This document shows positions 1-7,397 of a stretch of DNA of 64,000 nucleotides, piece by piece. Origin of the DNA: Rhodocyclales bacterium (GTDB taxonomy: Bacteria; Pseudomonadota; Gammaproteobacteria; Burkholderiales; Rhodocyclaceae). Position 1 is the first letter of the stretch. Each line of letters opens with the position of its first letter. The notes beneath the pieces were generated by a model. It was not told the origin of the DNA, ran no database searches, and was given only the letters and a program-made list of their open reading frames with translations. Where the stretch lies: positions 1-64,000 of the forward strand of contig JAQGMF010000043.1 of NCBI GenBank assembly GCA_028292505.1, read 5' to 3'. Made by a program: the position numbers and the translations under genes.

Positions 1-221
1 TCGTACATCTCGGCGTTGTCGTACATGATGCCGTGCGTGCTGTACTCGGGGAAGATCGCCAGGTCCATGCCCGGCAGGCCGACCTTCATGCCTTCGAGCA
101 TGTGTGCAATGGCGCGTGCGTTATTGAGTACGTCGGCACTGGTGTGCAGGCGAGGCATCTTGTAATTCACCACCGCGACGCCGACTGTGTCTTTGCTGCT
201 GGAAATATCGCCGTGAATCAT
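1..221 (-). CDS. amiE: Aliphatic amidase, N-terminal part (runs off the left edge)
   Basis: Only the first 73 codons are in the window. The peptide starts [20 protein letters not shown] and continues through a [12 protein letters not shown] stretch, which closely resembles AmiE-type aliphatic amidases of the nitrilase superfamily. The Glu in FPEYS corresponds to the catalytic glutamate of the Glu-Lys-Cys triad; the Lys and Cys lie outside the window. These enzymes hydrolyse short aliphatic amides such as acetamide to acid plus ammonia in the cytoplasm. The ATG is preceded by a GAGGT ribosome-binding site. It is the last visible gene of the urtABCDE-fmdA-amiE run and is separated from fmdA by a palindromic repeat. 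Confidence 0.9.
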   Translation of the reverse strand, partial: MIHGDISSSKDTVGVAVVNYKMPRLHTSADVLNNARAIAHMLEGMKVGLPGMDLAIFPEYSTHGIMYDNAEMY

Positions 222-253
222 GATGGGTACCTCGCTTACAAATAATACTTAAA

Positions 254-340
254 CGTCATTCCCGTGAAAACGGGAATCCACTCCAGAGCACAAGCTCACC
301 TGTCACGTGTAAGTGGATTCCCGCTTGCGCGGGAATGACG
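254..340. repeat. Paired palindromic (REP-like) repeat, copy 1
   Basis: Two inverted arms of about 29-31 bp, CGTCATTCCCG...GGGAATCCACT and its complement AAGTGGATTCCCG...GGGAATGACG, surround a non-conserved core of about 27 bp. Each arm is itself a small hairpin. The same unit recurs at 2472-2555, 4715-4801, 5804-5891 and 41547-41626. This copy lies between fmdA and amiE and may act as an mRNA-stabilising or attenuating structure. Confidence 0.9.
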
Positions 341-345
341 GGCCG

Positions 346-1578
346 TTAAATGACGTCCGGCGACAAGGGCATTGGCACATCTGTTGTCACCGACTTCACC
401 GGCCCTGCCGCAGACGGGTTGATGTCGAAGTCGAATATCTGCGTCGGCAACCACAGAGTCGCGCATGCATTCGGAATATCTACCACGCCGCTGATATGCC
501 CCTGCACGGGCGCCGTACCGAGAATCGAGTAGGCCTGCGCCGGCGTGTAGCCGAACTTGGTCATGTAGTTGATGGCATTCAGGCAGGCCTGGCGATAGGC
601 GATGTGCACGTCGAGGTAGTACTGCTTGCCGGCTTCATCGACCGAGATGCCTTCGAAGATGAGGTAGTCGTTGTAGTTCGGCGTGATCGGGCTGGGTTTG
701 AAGATCGGGTTCTTGATGCCGTACTTCGCCATGCCGCCTTTGATCAATGACACCTTCATGTGTACCCAGCCGGCCATCTCGATGGCGCCGCAGAAAGTGA
801 TTTCACCATCGCCCTGCGAGAAGTGCAGGTCACCGACGGACAGGCCCGCACCCTTCACGTAAACCGGGAAGAAAATCTTCGAGCCGCGCGACAGGTCCTT
901 GATGTCGCAGTTGCCGCCGTGCTCGCGCGGCGGTACGGTGCGCGCACCTTCCGCTGCAATCTTTGTCTTCACGTCGCCCGTTGCCTTGCCGGCGTGCGCG
1001 GTCTTGGCGCAGGGCGGTGCTGCGAGTGGCGGTACCCGATCCGGGTCGGTGGCGATGAAATCCATCTCGCGCGTGTTCCAGGTCTCCAGCAGCTTCGGAT
1101 CGGGCAGGCAGCCGATCAGGCCGGGGTGGATCAGGCCGGGAAACTTCACGCCCGGCACGTGGCGCGAGTGCGTGTACAGGCCGCTGATATCCCAGATGGA
1201 TTTTTGCGCCTGCGGGAAATGATCGGTGAGAAAACCGCCGCCATTGTTCTTCGAGAAGAAGCCGTTGAAGCCCCACAGGCTGTCTTCCTTGGCACCGATG
1301 TCGAGCAGGTCGACCACCAGCAAATCGCCCGGCTCGGCGCCTTCGACGCCGACCGGGCCCGACAGGAAGTGCACGATGGTCAGATCGATGTCGCGTACGT
1401 CGTCGGCCGACTCGTCGTTCTTGATGAACCCCCCGGTCCAGTCATAAGTTTCGAGCTTGAAATCGTCACCGGGCTTTACCCAGCATGCCATCGGTATATC
1501 CGGATGCCAGCGGTTATGAATCTGTTCGTTTTCGTACGGGGACTGCTTGAGATCGACTTTGATGAGTGTTTCAGGCAT
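346..1578 (-). CDS. fmdA: Formamidase
   Basis: A 410-residue protein matching the FmdA/acetamidase family (formamide to formate plus ammonia). The start used here gives MPETLIKVDLKQSPYENEQ followed by HNRWHPDIPM, the typical FmdA opening, and the length fits the usual ~407 residues. The ATG is preceded by a strong AAGGAGGTG. An upstream in-frame extension of 26 codons lacks family similarity and a ribosome-binding site. It follows urtE after ~185 bp and precedes amiE, so the two amidases probably feed on substrates imported by the Urt/Fmd-type ABC transporter. In Methylophilus the formamidase gene is likewise linked to such a transporter (established knowledge). Confidence 0.93.
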   Translation of the reverse strand: MPETLIKVDLKQSPYENEQIHNRWHPDIPMACWVKPGDDFKLETYDWTGGFIKNDESADDVRDIDLTIVHFLSGPVGVEGAEPGDLLVVDLLDIGAKEDSLWGFNGFFSKNNGGGFLTDHFPQAQKSIWDISGLYTHSRHVPGVKFPGLIHPGLIGCLPDPKLLETWNTREMDFIATDPDRVPPLAAPPCAKTAHAGKATGDVKTKIAAEGARTVPPREHGGNCDIKDLSRGSKIFFPVYVKGAGLSVGDLHFSQGDGEITFCGAIEMAGWVHMKVSLIKGGMAKYGIKNPIFKPSPITPNYNDYLIFEGISVDEAGKQYYLDVHIAYRQACLNAINYMTKFGYTPAQAYSILGTAPVQGHISGVVDIPNACATLWLPTQIFDFDINPSAAGPVKSVTTDVPMPLSPDVI

Positions 1579-1763
1579 CGCACACCTCCTTGATTTTAGT
1601 GGGCCGAGTTGCTGCGCGCCTCGCGTCCCCTGCTGCGAAAAAACAATCACAAACAAAACAACAAAAAAGACTCCCGGCTGCTAGTAGAGGGCTTTCCATG
1701 CGCAATGGCCCGTCATGCCTTTTTTCCCCTGCGCGCGGAGAAGTCGAACAGCCCTCATCCTCA

Positions 1764-2453
1764 CTACACCGAGAGAAACTGCTTGATCCTGGCCACATCC
1801 GTATTGGCCCGCGAGCTCTCATGCACGAGGCGCCCGCCTTCGATCACAAATAGCCGATCCGCCACATCCATCGCGAAACTCAACACCTGCTCGGAGACGA
1901 CGATGGTGATCTCGCGCAACTTGCGAATCTCGTTAAGCGCTTTGGCGATGTCCTTGATGATGGAAGGCTGGATGCCCTCGGTAGGCTCATCGAGCAGAAG
2001 CACTTTGGGGTTGGTTGCCAGCGCGCGCGCGATGGCGAGTTGTTGTTGCTGGCCGCCGGAGAGATTGCCGCCTTTGCGCCGACGCATGTCCCACAGCACG
2101 GGGAAGAGTGCGTAGATTTCCTCGGGCACTTTCTTGACCGGCGCGTTTTCCAGGCCGGTCTGGATGTTTTCTTCGACGCTCAGCGTCGAGAAAATCATGC
2201 GGCCTTGCGGCACGTAGGCGATGCCCTTGCTGACGCGGCGATAGCTCTCGTCTTTCGAGATATTGCTGCCCGCCACTTCGATGCTGCCGCTCTTGACTGG
2301 CAGCACGCCCATCAGCGATTTGAACAGCGTGGTCTTGCCCATGCCGTTGCGTCCCATGATGGCGACAGTCTCGTTCTTGTTGGCATTGAATGAGATGCCG
2401 TGCAGCGCTTCGCTCTGGCCATAACTCACGTGGAGATCGGTGACGTTCAGCAT
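1764..2453 (-). CDS. urtE: Urea/short-chain amide ABC transporter, ATPase UrtE
   Basis: A 229-residue ABC ATPase of the LivF/UrtE type. Visible motifs are Walker A GRNGMGKTT, signature LSGGQQQQ, Walker B VLLLDEP and the switch region (here SEQ instead of EH). The start MLNVTDLHVSYGQ follows a GGGAG ribosome-binding site; the longer reading frame begins inside the palindromic repeat at 2472-2555 and is artefactual. It pairs with UrtD to energise the UrtB/UrtC membrane pore. The two ATPase genes are separated by the second palindromic repeat. Confidence 0.93.
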   Translation of the reverse strand: MLNVTDLHVSYGQSEALHGISFNANKNETVAIMGRNGMGKTTLFKSLMGVLPVKSGSIEVAGSNISKDESYRRVSKGIAYVPQGRMIFSTLSVEENIQTGLENAPVKKVPEEIYALFPVLWDMRRRKGGNLSGGQQQQLAIARALATNPKVLLLDEPTEGIQPSIIKDIAKALNEIRKLREITIVVSEQVLSFAMDVADRLFVIEGGRLVHESSRANTDVARIKQFLSV

Positions 2454-2471
2454 GTTGTTCTCCCTAAATTC

Positions 2472-2555
2472 CGTCATTCCCGCGAAAGCGGGAATCCACA
2501 AACCTGCAAGTGCGCACCTCAAATGGAAGTGGATTCCCGCTTTCGCGGGAATGAC
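2472..2555. repeat. Paired palindromic repeat, copy 2
   Basis: Same structure as copy 1: a CGTCATTCCCGCG arm and a GTGGATTCCCGC...GGGAATGAC arm face each other around a short variable core. It sits between urtD and urtE within the operon. Confidence 0.9.
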
Positions 2556-2567
2556 AATTAAATATGT

Positions 2568-3311
2568 TCAATGACCCAAATAAACATCGATGACTTTCGG
2601 ATCGTTCTGCACCTTGTCCATCGAGCCTTCCGCCAGAATCTTCCCCTGGTGCATCACCGTGACCTTGTCGGCGATCTGCGCGACGAAGGCCATGTCGTGT
2701 TCGATGACGATCATCGAGCGGTTCTTGCAGATGCGTTTGAGCAGATCGGCGGTGACTTCGCGTTCGCGTGCGCTCATGCCGGCGATGGGTTCGTCGAGCA
2801 TCAGCAGTTCGGGGTCCTGCATCAGCAGCATGCCGATCTCCAGCCACTGCTTCTGGCCGTGCGAGAGCAGGCCCGCTTCCATGTCGAGCGAACCTTCGAG
2901 GCCGATTTCCGTTGCCACGCTCTGCACCCGTTCCTTCACGTCGTCGCTGCACTTGAAAGCCAGCGCGCCGAACACACCGCGACCGCGCGGGAAGGAGACT
3001 TCGAGATTCTTGAAGACGCTGAGATTCTCGTAGATCGAGGGCGTCTGGAATTTGCGACCGATGCCCGAGCGCACGATCTTGTGCTCGGCCAGCTTCGTCA
3101 TCTCGTGGTTCTTGAACTTGATGCTGCCACTGCTGGCGCGTGTCTTGCCGCAGATCAGATCGAGCAATGTCGTCTTGCCCGCGCCGTTGGGCCCGATGAT
3201 CACGCGCAACTCGCCCTGATTGACGTAGAGGTTGAGCGCGTCGATAGCCTTGAAACCGTCGAACGAAACGGTCAGATCTTCCACGGCGAGTACGAAATCG
3301 GTGTTGCTCAT
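2568..3311 (-). CDS. urtD: Urea/short-chain amide ABC transporter, ATPase UrtD
   Basis: A 247-residue LivG/UrtD-type ATPase. Walker A is GPNGAGKTT, Walker B LLMLDEP and the H-loop VIEHD. The signature is LSHGQKQWLEIG, the form usual for UrtD rather than the canonical LSGGQ. The ATG follows an AGGAG-like site 28 bp downstream of the urtC stop. It acts on the cytoplasmic face of the UrtBC permease. Confidence 0.94.
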   Translation of the reverse strand: MSNTDFVLAVEDLTVSFDGFKAIDALNLYVNQGELRVIIGPNGAGKTTLLDLICGKTRASSGSIKFKNHEMTKLAEHKIVRSGIGRKFQTPSIYENLSVFKNLEVSFPRGRGVFGALAFKCSDDVKERVQSVATEIGLEGSLDMEAGLLSHGQKQWLEIGMLLMQDPELLMLDEPIAGMSAREREVTADLLKRICKNRSMIVIEHDMAFVAQIADKVTVMHQGKILAEGSMDKVQNDPKVIDVYLGH

Positions 3312-3339
3312 GATGGCTCCTGTCGTGTCTCTGTTCTGT

Positions 3340-4614
3340 TCAGGCCGACTGGCCTTGAATGCCCGAGACCTGCATGCCCGCGCCGGACGGCACGCGCGGA
3401 CTGCCGGATGCGCTACGTGCCAGGGGCGGCGAGCCGATCTCTTGCATCGTCATGACATCTGCATCTGGCTGCACAATTTGCGACGGTGGCGCGTCCGGAT
3501 TTTTCGGCTTGCGTAACGCGGCTCTGCCGCGCGCCAGCCAGCCCTTGATGTGGCTCTCCCACAGACCGGCCAGACCATCGGGGAAGGCCATCACCACGCC
3601 GATGAACAGCGCCGCCATGAGGAACAGCCACAGGTCCGGGAAGCTCTCGGAGAAGTAGGTCTTGCCGAAGTTGACCAGCAACGTGCCATACACCGCGCCC
3701 ACCAGCGACATGCGTCCACCGACCGCAGCGAAGATGACCATCTCGATACTCGGCACGATGCCGACAAAGCTGGCCGACATGAAGCCGACCTGCAAGGTGA
3801 ATAGCGCGCCGCCGATGGCCGACAGGAATGCCGCGAGGCAGAAGGCGAATACCTTGAACATGGCAACGTCATAACCGGAAAACCTCACCCGATCTTCCTT
3901 GTCGCGCATGGCCAGCAGCAGCGTGCCGAGCTTGCTCTTCTGTATCCACTGGCAGCCGTAAATGCTGGCGAGCAACAGCGCCACGGTGACGAAGTAGAGG
4001 ATGTATTTGGCGCTGTTGGTGCGCGTATCCCAGCCGAGCATGGTCTTCAGATCGGTGATGCCATTCACACCGCCGGTGTAGCCCTGCTGGCCGATGATGA
4101 GCACGGTCAGGATCAGCGCCACGGCTTGCGTGATGATGGCGAAATACACGCCGCCGACACGCCGCTTGAACATGGCGAAGCTGATGATGAAAGCGAGCAG
4201 GGTCGGCACGACGAGCACCGCCAGCAGTGCGAAGGGAAGATGGCGGAACGGTTCCCACCAGATGGGCAGGGCGGTGATCTGGTTCCAGTCCATGAAGTCG
4301 GGAATGCCTGGCGTCGACTGGATCTTGGTGCTGATCGGATCGGAGGCTTCGAGCTTCAGGAACATGGCCATGGCATATCCACCAAGACCGAAGAACACGC
4401 CCTGACCGAGGCTGAGCACGCCGCCGTAACCCCACGCCATGACCAGGCCGATGGCCACGAAACCATAAGTGAGGTACTTGCCGACGAGGTTGAGCCGGAA
4501 GCTGTCCATCGCCAGCGGGAAGACCACCGCCAGGAGAATCGCGAGGATGATGAAGCCGTTGAGGCCGCGTTGGTCGATCCAGGTTTTGAGTGAACTGAGG
4601 AGCTTGCTGATCAT
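3340..4614 (-). CDS. urtC: Urea/short-chain amide ABC transporter, permease UrtC
   Basis: A 424-residue LivM-type permease with about ten hydrophobic segments, starting MISKLLSSLKTWIDQ. A GYGGVLSLGQGVFFGLGGYA motif near residues 60-85 is typical of branched-chain/urea permeases. It carries a hydrophilic Pro/Ser-rich C-terminal tail of about 60 residues after the last membrane segment, longer than in most UrtC proteins. Together with UrtB it forms the inner-membrane channel. The gap to urtB contains two repeat elements. Confidence 0.93.
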   Translation of the reverse strand: MISKLLSSLKTWIDQRGLNGFIILAILLAVVFPLAMDSFRLNLVGKYLTYGFVAIGLVMAWGYGGVLSLGQGVFFGLGGYAMAMFLKLEASDPISTKIQSTPGIPDFMDWNQITALPIWWEPFRHLPFALLAVLVVPTLLAFIISFAMFKRRVGGVYFAIITQAVALILTVLIIGQQGYTGGVNGITDLKTMLGWDTRTNSAKYILYFVTVALLLASIYGCQWIQKSKLGTLLLAMRDKEDRVRFSGYDVAMFKVFAFCLAAFLSAIGGALFTLQVGFMSASFVGIVPSIEMVIFAAVGGRMSLVGAVYGTLLVNFGKTYFSESFPDLWLFLMAALFIGVVMAFPDGLAGLWESHIKGWLARGRAALRKPKNPDAPPSQIVQPDADVMTMQEIGSPPLARSASGSPRVPSGAGMQVSGIQGQSA

Positions 4615-4669
4615 CTGGGTACCTCGTTTCGTTGCGTGCGTTTCTTTGTTATGTGCTTGCTATCGGACG

Positions 4670-4702
4670 CGTAGGTTGGGCTGAGCAAAGCGAAGCCCAA
4701 CG
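4670..4702. repeat. Short interspersed hairpin (GTTGGGCT / AGCCCAAC)
   Basis: An inverted repeat with arms GTTGGGCT and AGCCCAAC around a loop containing GAGCAAAGCGA, next to the urtC start. This sequence type is found dispersed in many proteobacterial intergenic regions (general knowledge). No other copy was noticed in the window. Confidence 0.6.
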
Positions 4703-4714
4703 TTCAACAACCCC

Positions 4715-4801
4715 CGTCATTCCCGCGAAAGCGGGAATCCACCTCTCAGCACAAACTTGCATCGAGGGTAGGAGTGGATTCCCGCTTTCGCGGGAATGAC
4801 G
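4715..4801. repeat. Paired palindromic repeat, copy 3
   Basis: Arms CGTCATTCCCGCG and GTGGATTCCCGC...GGGAATGACG face each other, with the same design as copies 1, 2, 4 and 5. It lies between urtB and urtC, directly beside the GTTGGGCT hairpin. Confidence 0.9.
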
Positions 4802-4832
4802 GTTTGTTTGATGCGGGCTCATCTACATACTC

Positions 4833-5747
4833 CTAGCGGCGGATCTTCGAAGCGAACAGCCCCTGCGGCCGCATCATCAGAATCAGCACGATGGTCAGCA
4901 GCGTGATCACGCGCGCCATCGAGCCGGTCATGAAGAATTCGCTGATCGATTGCATCTGCGCGATGCCGAAGGCCGAAGCCATTGTGCCGAGCAGGCTCGC
5001 CGCGCCGCCGAAAGTCACCACCAGGAAGGCATCGACGATGTACAGCGAGCCGCTGGTTGGGCCGGTCGAACCTATCGTGGTGAAGGCCGCGCCAGCGATG
5101 CCGGCGATGCCGCAGCCGATGGCGAAGGTCAGCCGGTCGGTTTTCTTCGTGTTGATGCCAATGGCATTCGCCATGGTGCGATTGGCGACTGTGGCGCGAA
5201 CGCGCAGCCCCCAGCGCGATTTGTACAGCGCCAGCAGCACGCCGCCGGTGACGACCAATGTCAGCGCCATGACGAACATGCCGTTGATGGGAATATCGAG
5301 GCCCTCATGCGGCGACCAGGAACCCATCAACCAGTCTGGCAACGTCGGGCTGACTTCCTTGGGGCCGATGAAAGAGCGGAAGATCTGCTGCATGCCCAGC
5401 GAAATACCCCAGGTGGCCAGCAAGGTATCCAGCGGACGCTTGTAAAGATGACGAATGAGTGACCACTCGATGAACCAGCCGACAGCAAAGGCGATGAAGA
5501 AGGCGGCAATGATCGCGAAGATGAAGTAGGACTGCACGAGCTTGGGGAAGTGGTTTTCCGTGATCGTGGAGAACAGGTAGATGGTGTAGGCGCCGATGGT
5601 CATGAACTCGCCATGCGCCATGTTGATCACGCCCATCTGGCCGAAGATGATGGCCAGGCCGAGCCCCATGAGGAGCAGCACGGCAAACAGGCTGAGGCCC
5701 GCGAAGCCCTGCATCATGCCGATGTTAAGCATTTCGGAAACTGACAT
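4833..5747 (-). CDS. urtB: Urea/short-chain amide ABC transporter, permease UrtB
   Basis: A 304-residue LivH-type permease. The chosen start MSVSEMLNIGMMQG has a GGAGGTG ribosome-binding site; upstream in-frame sequence comes from repeat copy 4. A GLGLAIIFGQMGVINMAHGE motif near residue 30 is the family hallmark. It lacks the long periplasmic N-terminal extension of the ~500-residue UrtB found in some ureolytic bacteria, which fits a short-chain-amide (FmdDEF-like) transporter as well as a urea one. Confidence 0.93.
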   Translation of the reverse strand: MSVSEMLNIGMMQGFAGLSLFAVLLLMGLGLAIIFGQMGVINMAHGEFMTIGAYTIYLFSTITENHFPKLVQSYFIFAIIAAFFIAFAVGWFIEWSLIRHLYKRPLDTLLATWGISLGMQQIFRSFIGPKEVSPTLPDWLMGSWSPHEGLDIPINGMFVMALTLVVTGGVLLALYKSRWGLRVRATVANRTMANAIGINTKKTDRLTFAIGCGIAGIAGAAFTTIGSTGPTSGSLYIVDAFLVVTFGGAASLLGTMASAFGIAQMQSISEFFMTGSMARVITLLTIVLILMMRPQGLFASKIRR

Positions 5748-5803
5748 GGCATGCACCTCCGGTTTTGATGTGACTACTACGAACGCGCTTGTGTTGCTTA
5801 TGC

Positions 5804-5891
5804 CGTCATTCCCGCGAAAGCGGGAATCCACTTTCGCCCACTAAACTCGCTTTTCGCCACGAAGTGGATTCCCGCTTCCGCGGGAATGACG
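5804..5891. repeat. Paired palindromic repeat, copy 4
   Basis: Same paired-arm structure, between urtA and urtB and ending 5 bp from the urtA stop codon. A hairpin at this point could protect the urtA message or reduce read-through into urtB. Confidence 0.9.
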
Positions 5892-5896
5892 TTCGA

Positions 5897-7159
5897 CTAC
5901 TGATAGCCCTTCGGAAATGGATTCGGCTCAATGAGTTCCGGCGATTCCGCAACTACCTTGAACTGTCCATCCGCCTGCGCCTGACCGATGCGCGTGCGGC
6001 TCCACAGGTGATGGTTTTCGTGAATCTTGACGTAAGCTTCCGGCGCGCCCTTGAACTCGATTCCCGGCGATGCTGCGGCGATCTTGTCGACGTCGAAGCT
6101 ACCGGCCTTCTCGACAGCGGCTTTCCACAGCCACGGCCCAAGATATGCTGCCTGGGTAACGTCGCCGATCACCGATTTCGGTCCGTACTTGGCCTTGAAG
6201 GCCTCGACGAATTTCTTGTTGTTGGGGTTGTCGAGCGACTGGAAGTACTTCATCGAGGCATAGAAGCCCTGCATGTTTTCGCCGCCGATACCGAGCACTT
6301 CGTCTTCGGTCACCGAGATGGTCAGCAGGAACTGCTTGGCGGATGTCACACCGGCCGCCTTGAGCTGCTTGTAGAACGACACGTTGGAGCCGCCGACCAC
6401 TGCAATGAATATGCAATCCGGTTTGGCGACCTTGATCTTGTTGATCAGCGAATTGAAGTTGGTGGTGCCGAGCGGGTAGTACTCTTCGCCGACGACCTTG
6501 CTGCCCGAAGGCAGGTGACCTTCGATGTGCTTGCGCGCAATCTTCATCGAGGTACGTGGCCAGATGTAGTCGGAGCCGACGAGGAAGAAAGTCTTCGATT
6601 TCTTCTCCTTCACCGCCCAATCGAGGCCCCACAGAATCTGTTGCGTGGCTTCCTGGCCGGTGTAGATCACGTTCTTGGATTGCTCCAGGCCTTCGTAGAA
6701 GGTCGGGTAGTACAGCATGCCGTTTTCTTTTTCGAAGATCGGTAGCACGGCCTTGCGTGAAGCGGAAGTCCAGCAGCCGAATACGGCGGCGACCTTGTCG
6801 TTGATCAGCAGCTTCTTCGATTTCTCGGCGAAAGTCGGCCAGTCGGATGCACCGTCTTCCTTGATGACTTTGATCTTGCGACCGAGCACACCGCCCATCG
6901 CATTGATCTGGTCGATGGCGAGTTGTTCGGCCTGGATCGAGCCTGTTTCGGAGATCGCCATCGTGCCGGTGGCCGAGTGCAATTGACCCACCGTGACTTC
7001 GGTATCGGTTACGGCGAGCTTGGTGGTGTTGACCTGTGCGGTCGGCAAATTGGCGCCGAAGCTCAGGCCTGGCAAGCCGAGCACGGGCAGGGCGGCGAGG
7101 CCTTGCATGATGCGGCGCCGATTGATGGAAATTGGATCGTTTGAGTCGTCGTGGCTCAT
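5897..7159 (-). CDS. urtA: Urea/short-chain amide ABC transporter, substrate-binding protein UrtA
   Basis: A 420-residue periplasmic binding protein of the leucine-binding fold (Peripla_BP type 1). The chosen start MSHDDSNDPISINRRRIMQG follows GGGAGAG and gives a twin-arginine-like signal (residues ~13-36, NRRRIMQG then a hydrophobic stretch), suggesting Tat export. The mature part shows EVTVGQLHSATGTMAISETG and PTFYEGLEQSKNVIYTG, characteristic of UrtA/FmdD. It is the promoter-proximal gene of the operon and faces the sensor-kinase gene across a 238-bp divergent region. Substrate could be urea, formamide or acetamide; the two amidase genes favour short-chain amides (inference). Confidence 0.94.
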   Translation of the reverse strand: MSHDDSNDPISINRRRIMQGLAALPVLGLPGLSFGANLPTAQVNTTKLAVTDTEVTVGQLHSATGTMAISETGSIQAEQLAIDQINAMGGVLGRKIKVIKEDGASDWPTFAEKSKKLLINDKVAAVFGCWTSASRKAVLPIFEKENGMLYYPTFYEGLEQSKNVIYTGQEATQQILWGLDWAVKEKKSKTFFLVGSDYIWPRTSMKIARKHIEGHLPSGSKVVGEEYYPLGTTNFNSLINKIKVAKPDCIFIAVVGGSNVSFYKQLKAAGVTSAKQFLLTISVTEDEVLGIGGENMQGFYASMKYFQSLDNPNNKKFVEAFKAKYGPKSVIGDVTQAAYLGPWLWKAAVEKAGSFDVDKIAAASPGIEFKGAPEAYVKIHENHHLWSRTRIGQAQADGQFKVVAESPELIEPNPFPKGYQ

Positions 7160-7292
7160 TGCTCTCTCCCTGTTGAGTGCCAACGCATCACCTGTTGCGT
7201 TGTTGGAATGCATCTTCCAGCGCACCCATGCAGCGAGAAATACGTTGTTTGACGTACTGCGCGATACGCATGCGGCGAACATGATTTGCTTC

Positions 7293-7316
7293 ACGCGCCA
7301 ACGTACGATGGCGCGT
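7293..7316. promoter_or_regulatory. Candidate operator: 24-bp dyad in the urtA / sensor-kinase divergent region
   Basis: Perfect inverted repeat ACGCGCCA-N8-TGGCGCGT located 133 bp before urtA and 81 bp before the kinase start. Its position in the shared control region makes it a plausible site for the LuxR-type response regulator encoded just downstream. This is inference from symmetry and position only. Confidence 0.45.
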
Positions 7317-7397
7317 GCTCATGCAAAGAAAATACGACGCACAGGCACAACCCTTGCCTGATGCAAACGGACATATGAAACGGGGAGCTGTACGCAA

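Noticed and set aside
760-1593. 277-codon open frame on the plus strand
   Set aside because: It is antisense to fmdA, whose protein is clearly conserved; the frame arises from GC-rich codon bias and has no recognisable motif.
254-5891. Possible CRISPR array
   Set aside because: The repeated units are palindromic pairs dispersed between genes, not evenly spaced direct repeats with unique spacers.
7160-7292. Sigma-54 promoter for urtA
   Set aside because: A TTGGCAC stretch is present but no matching -12 element (TTGC at the right spacing) follows.
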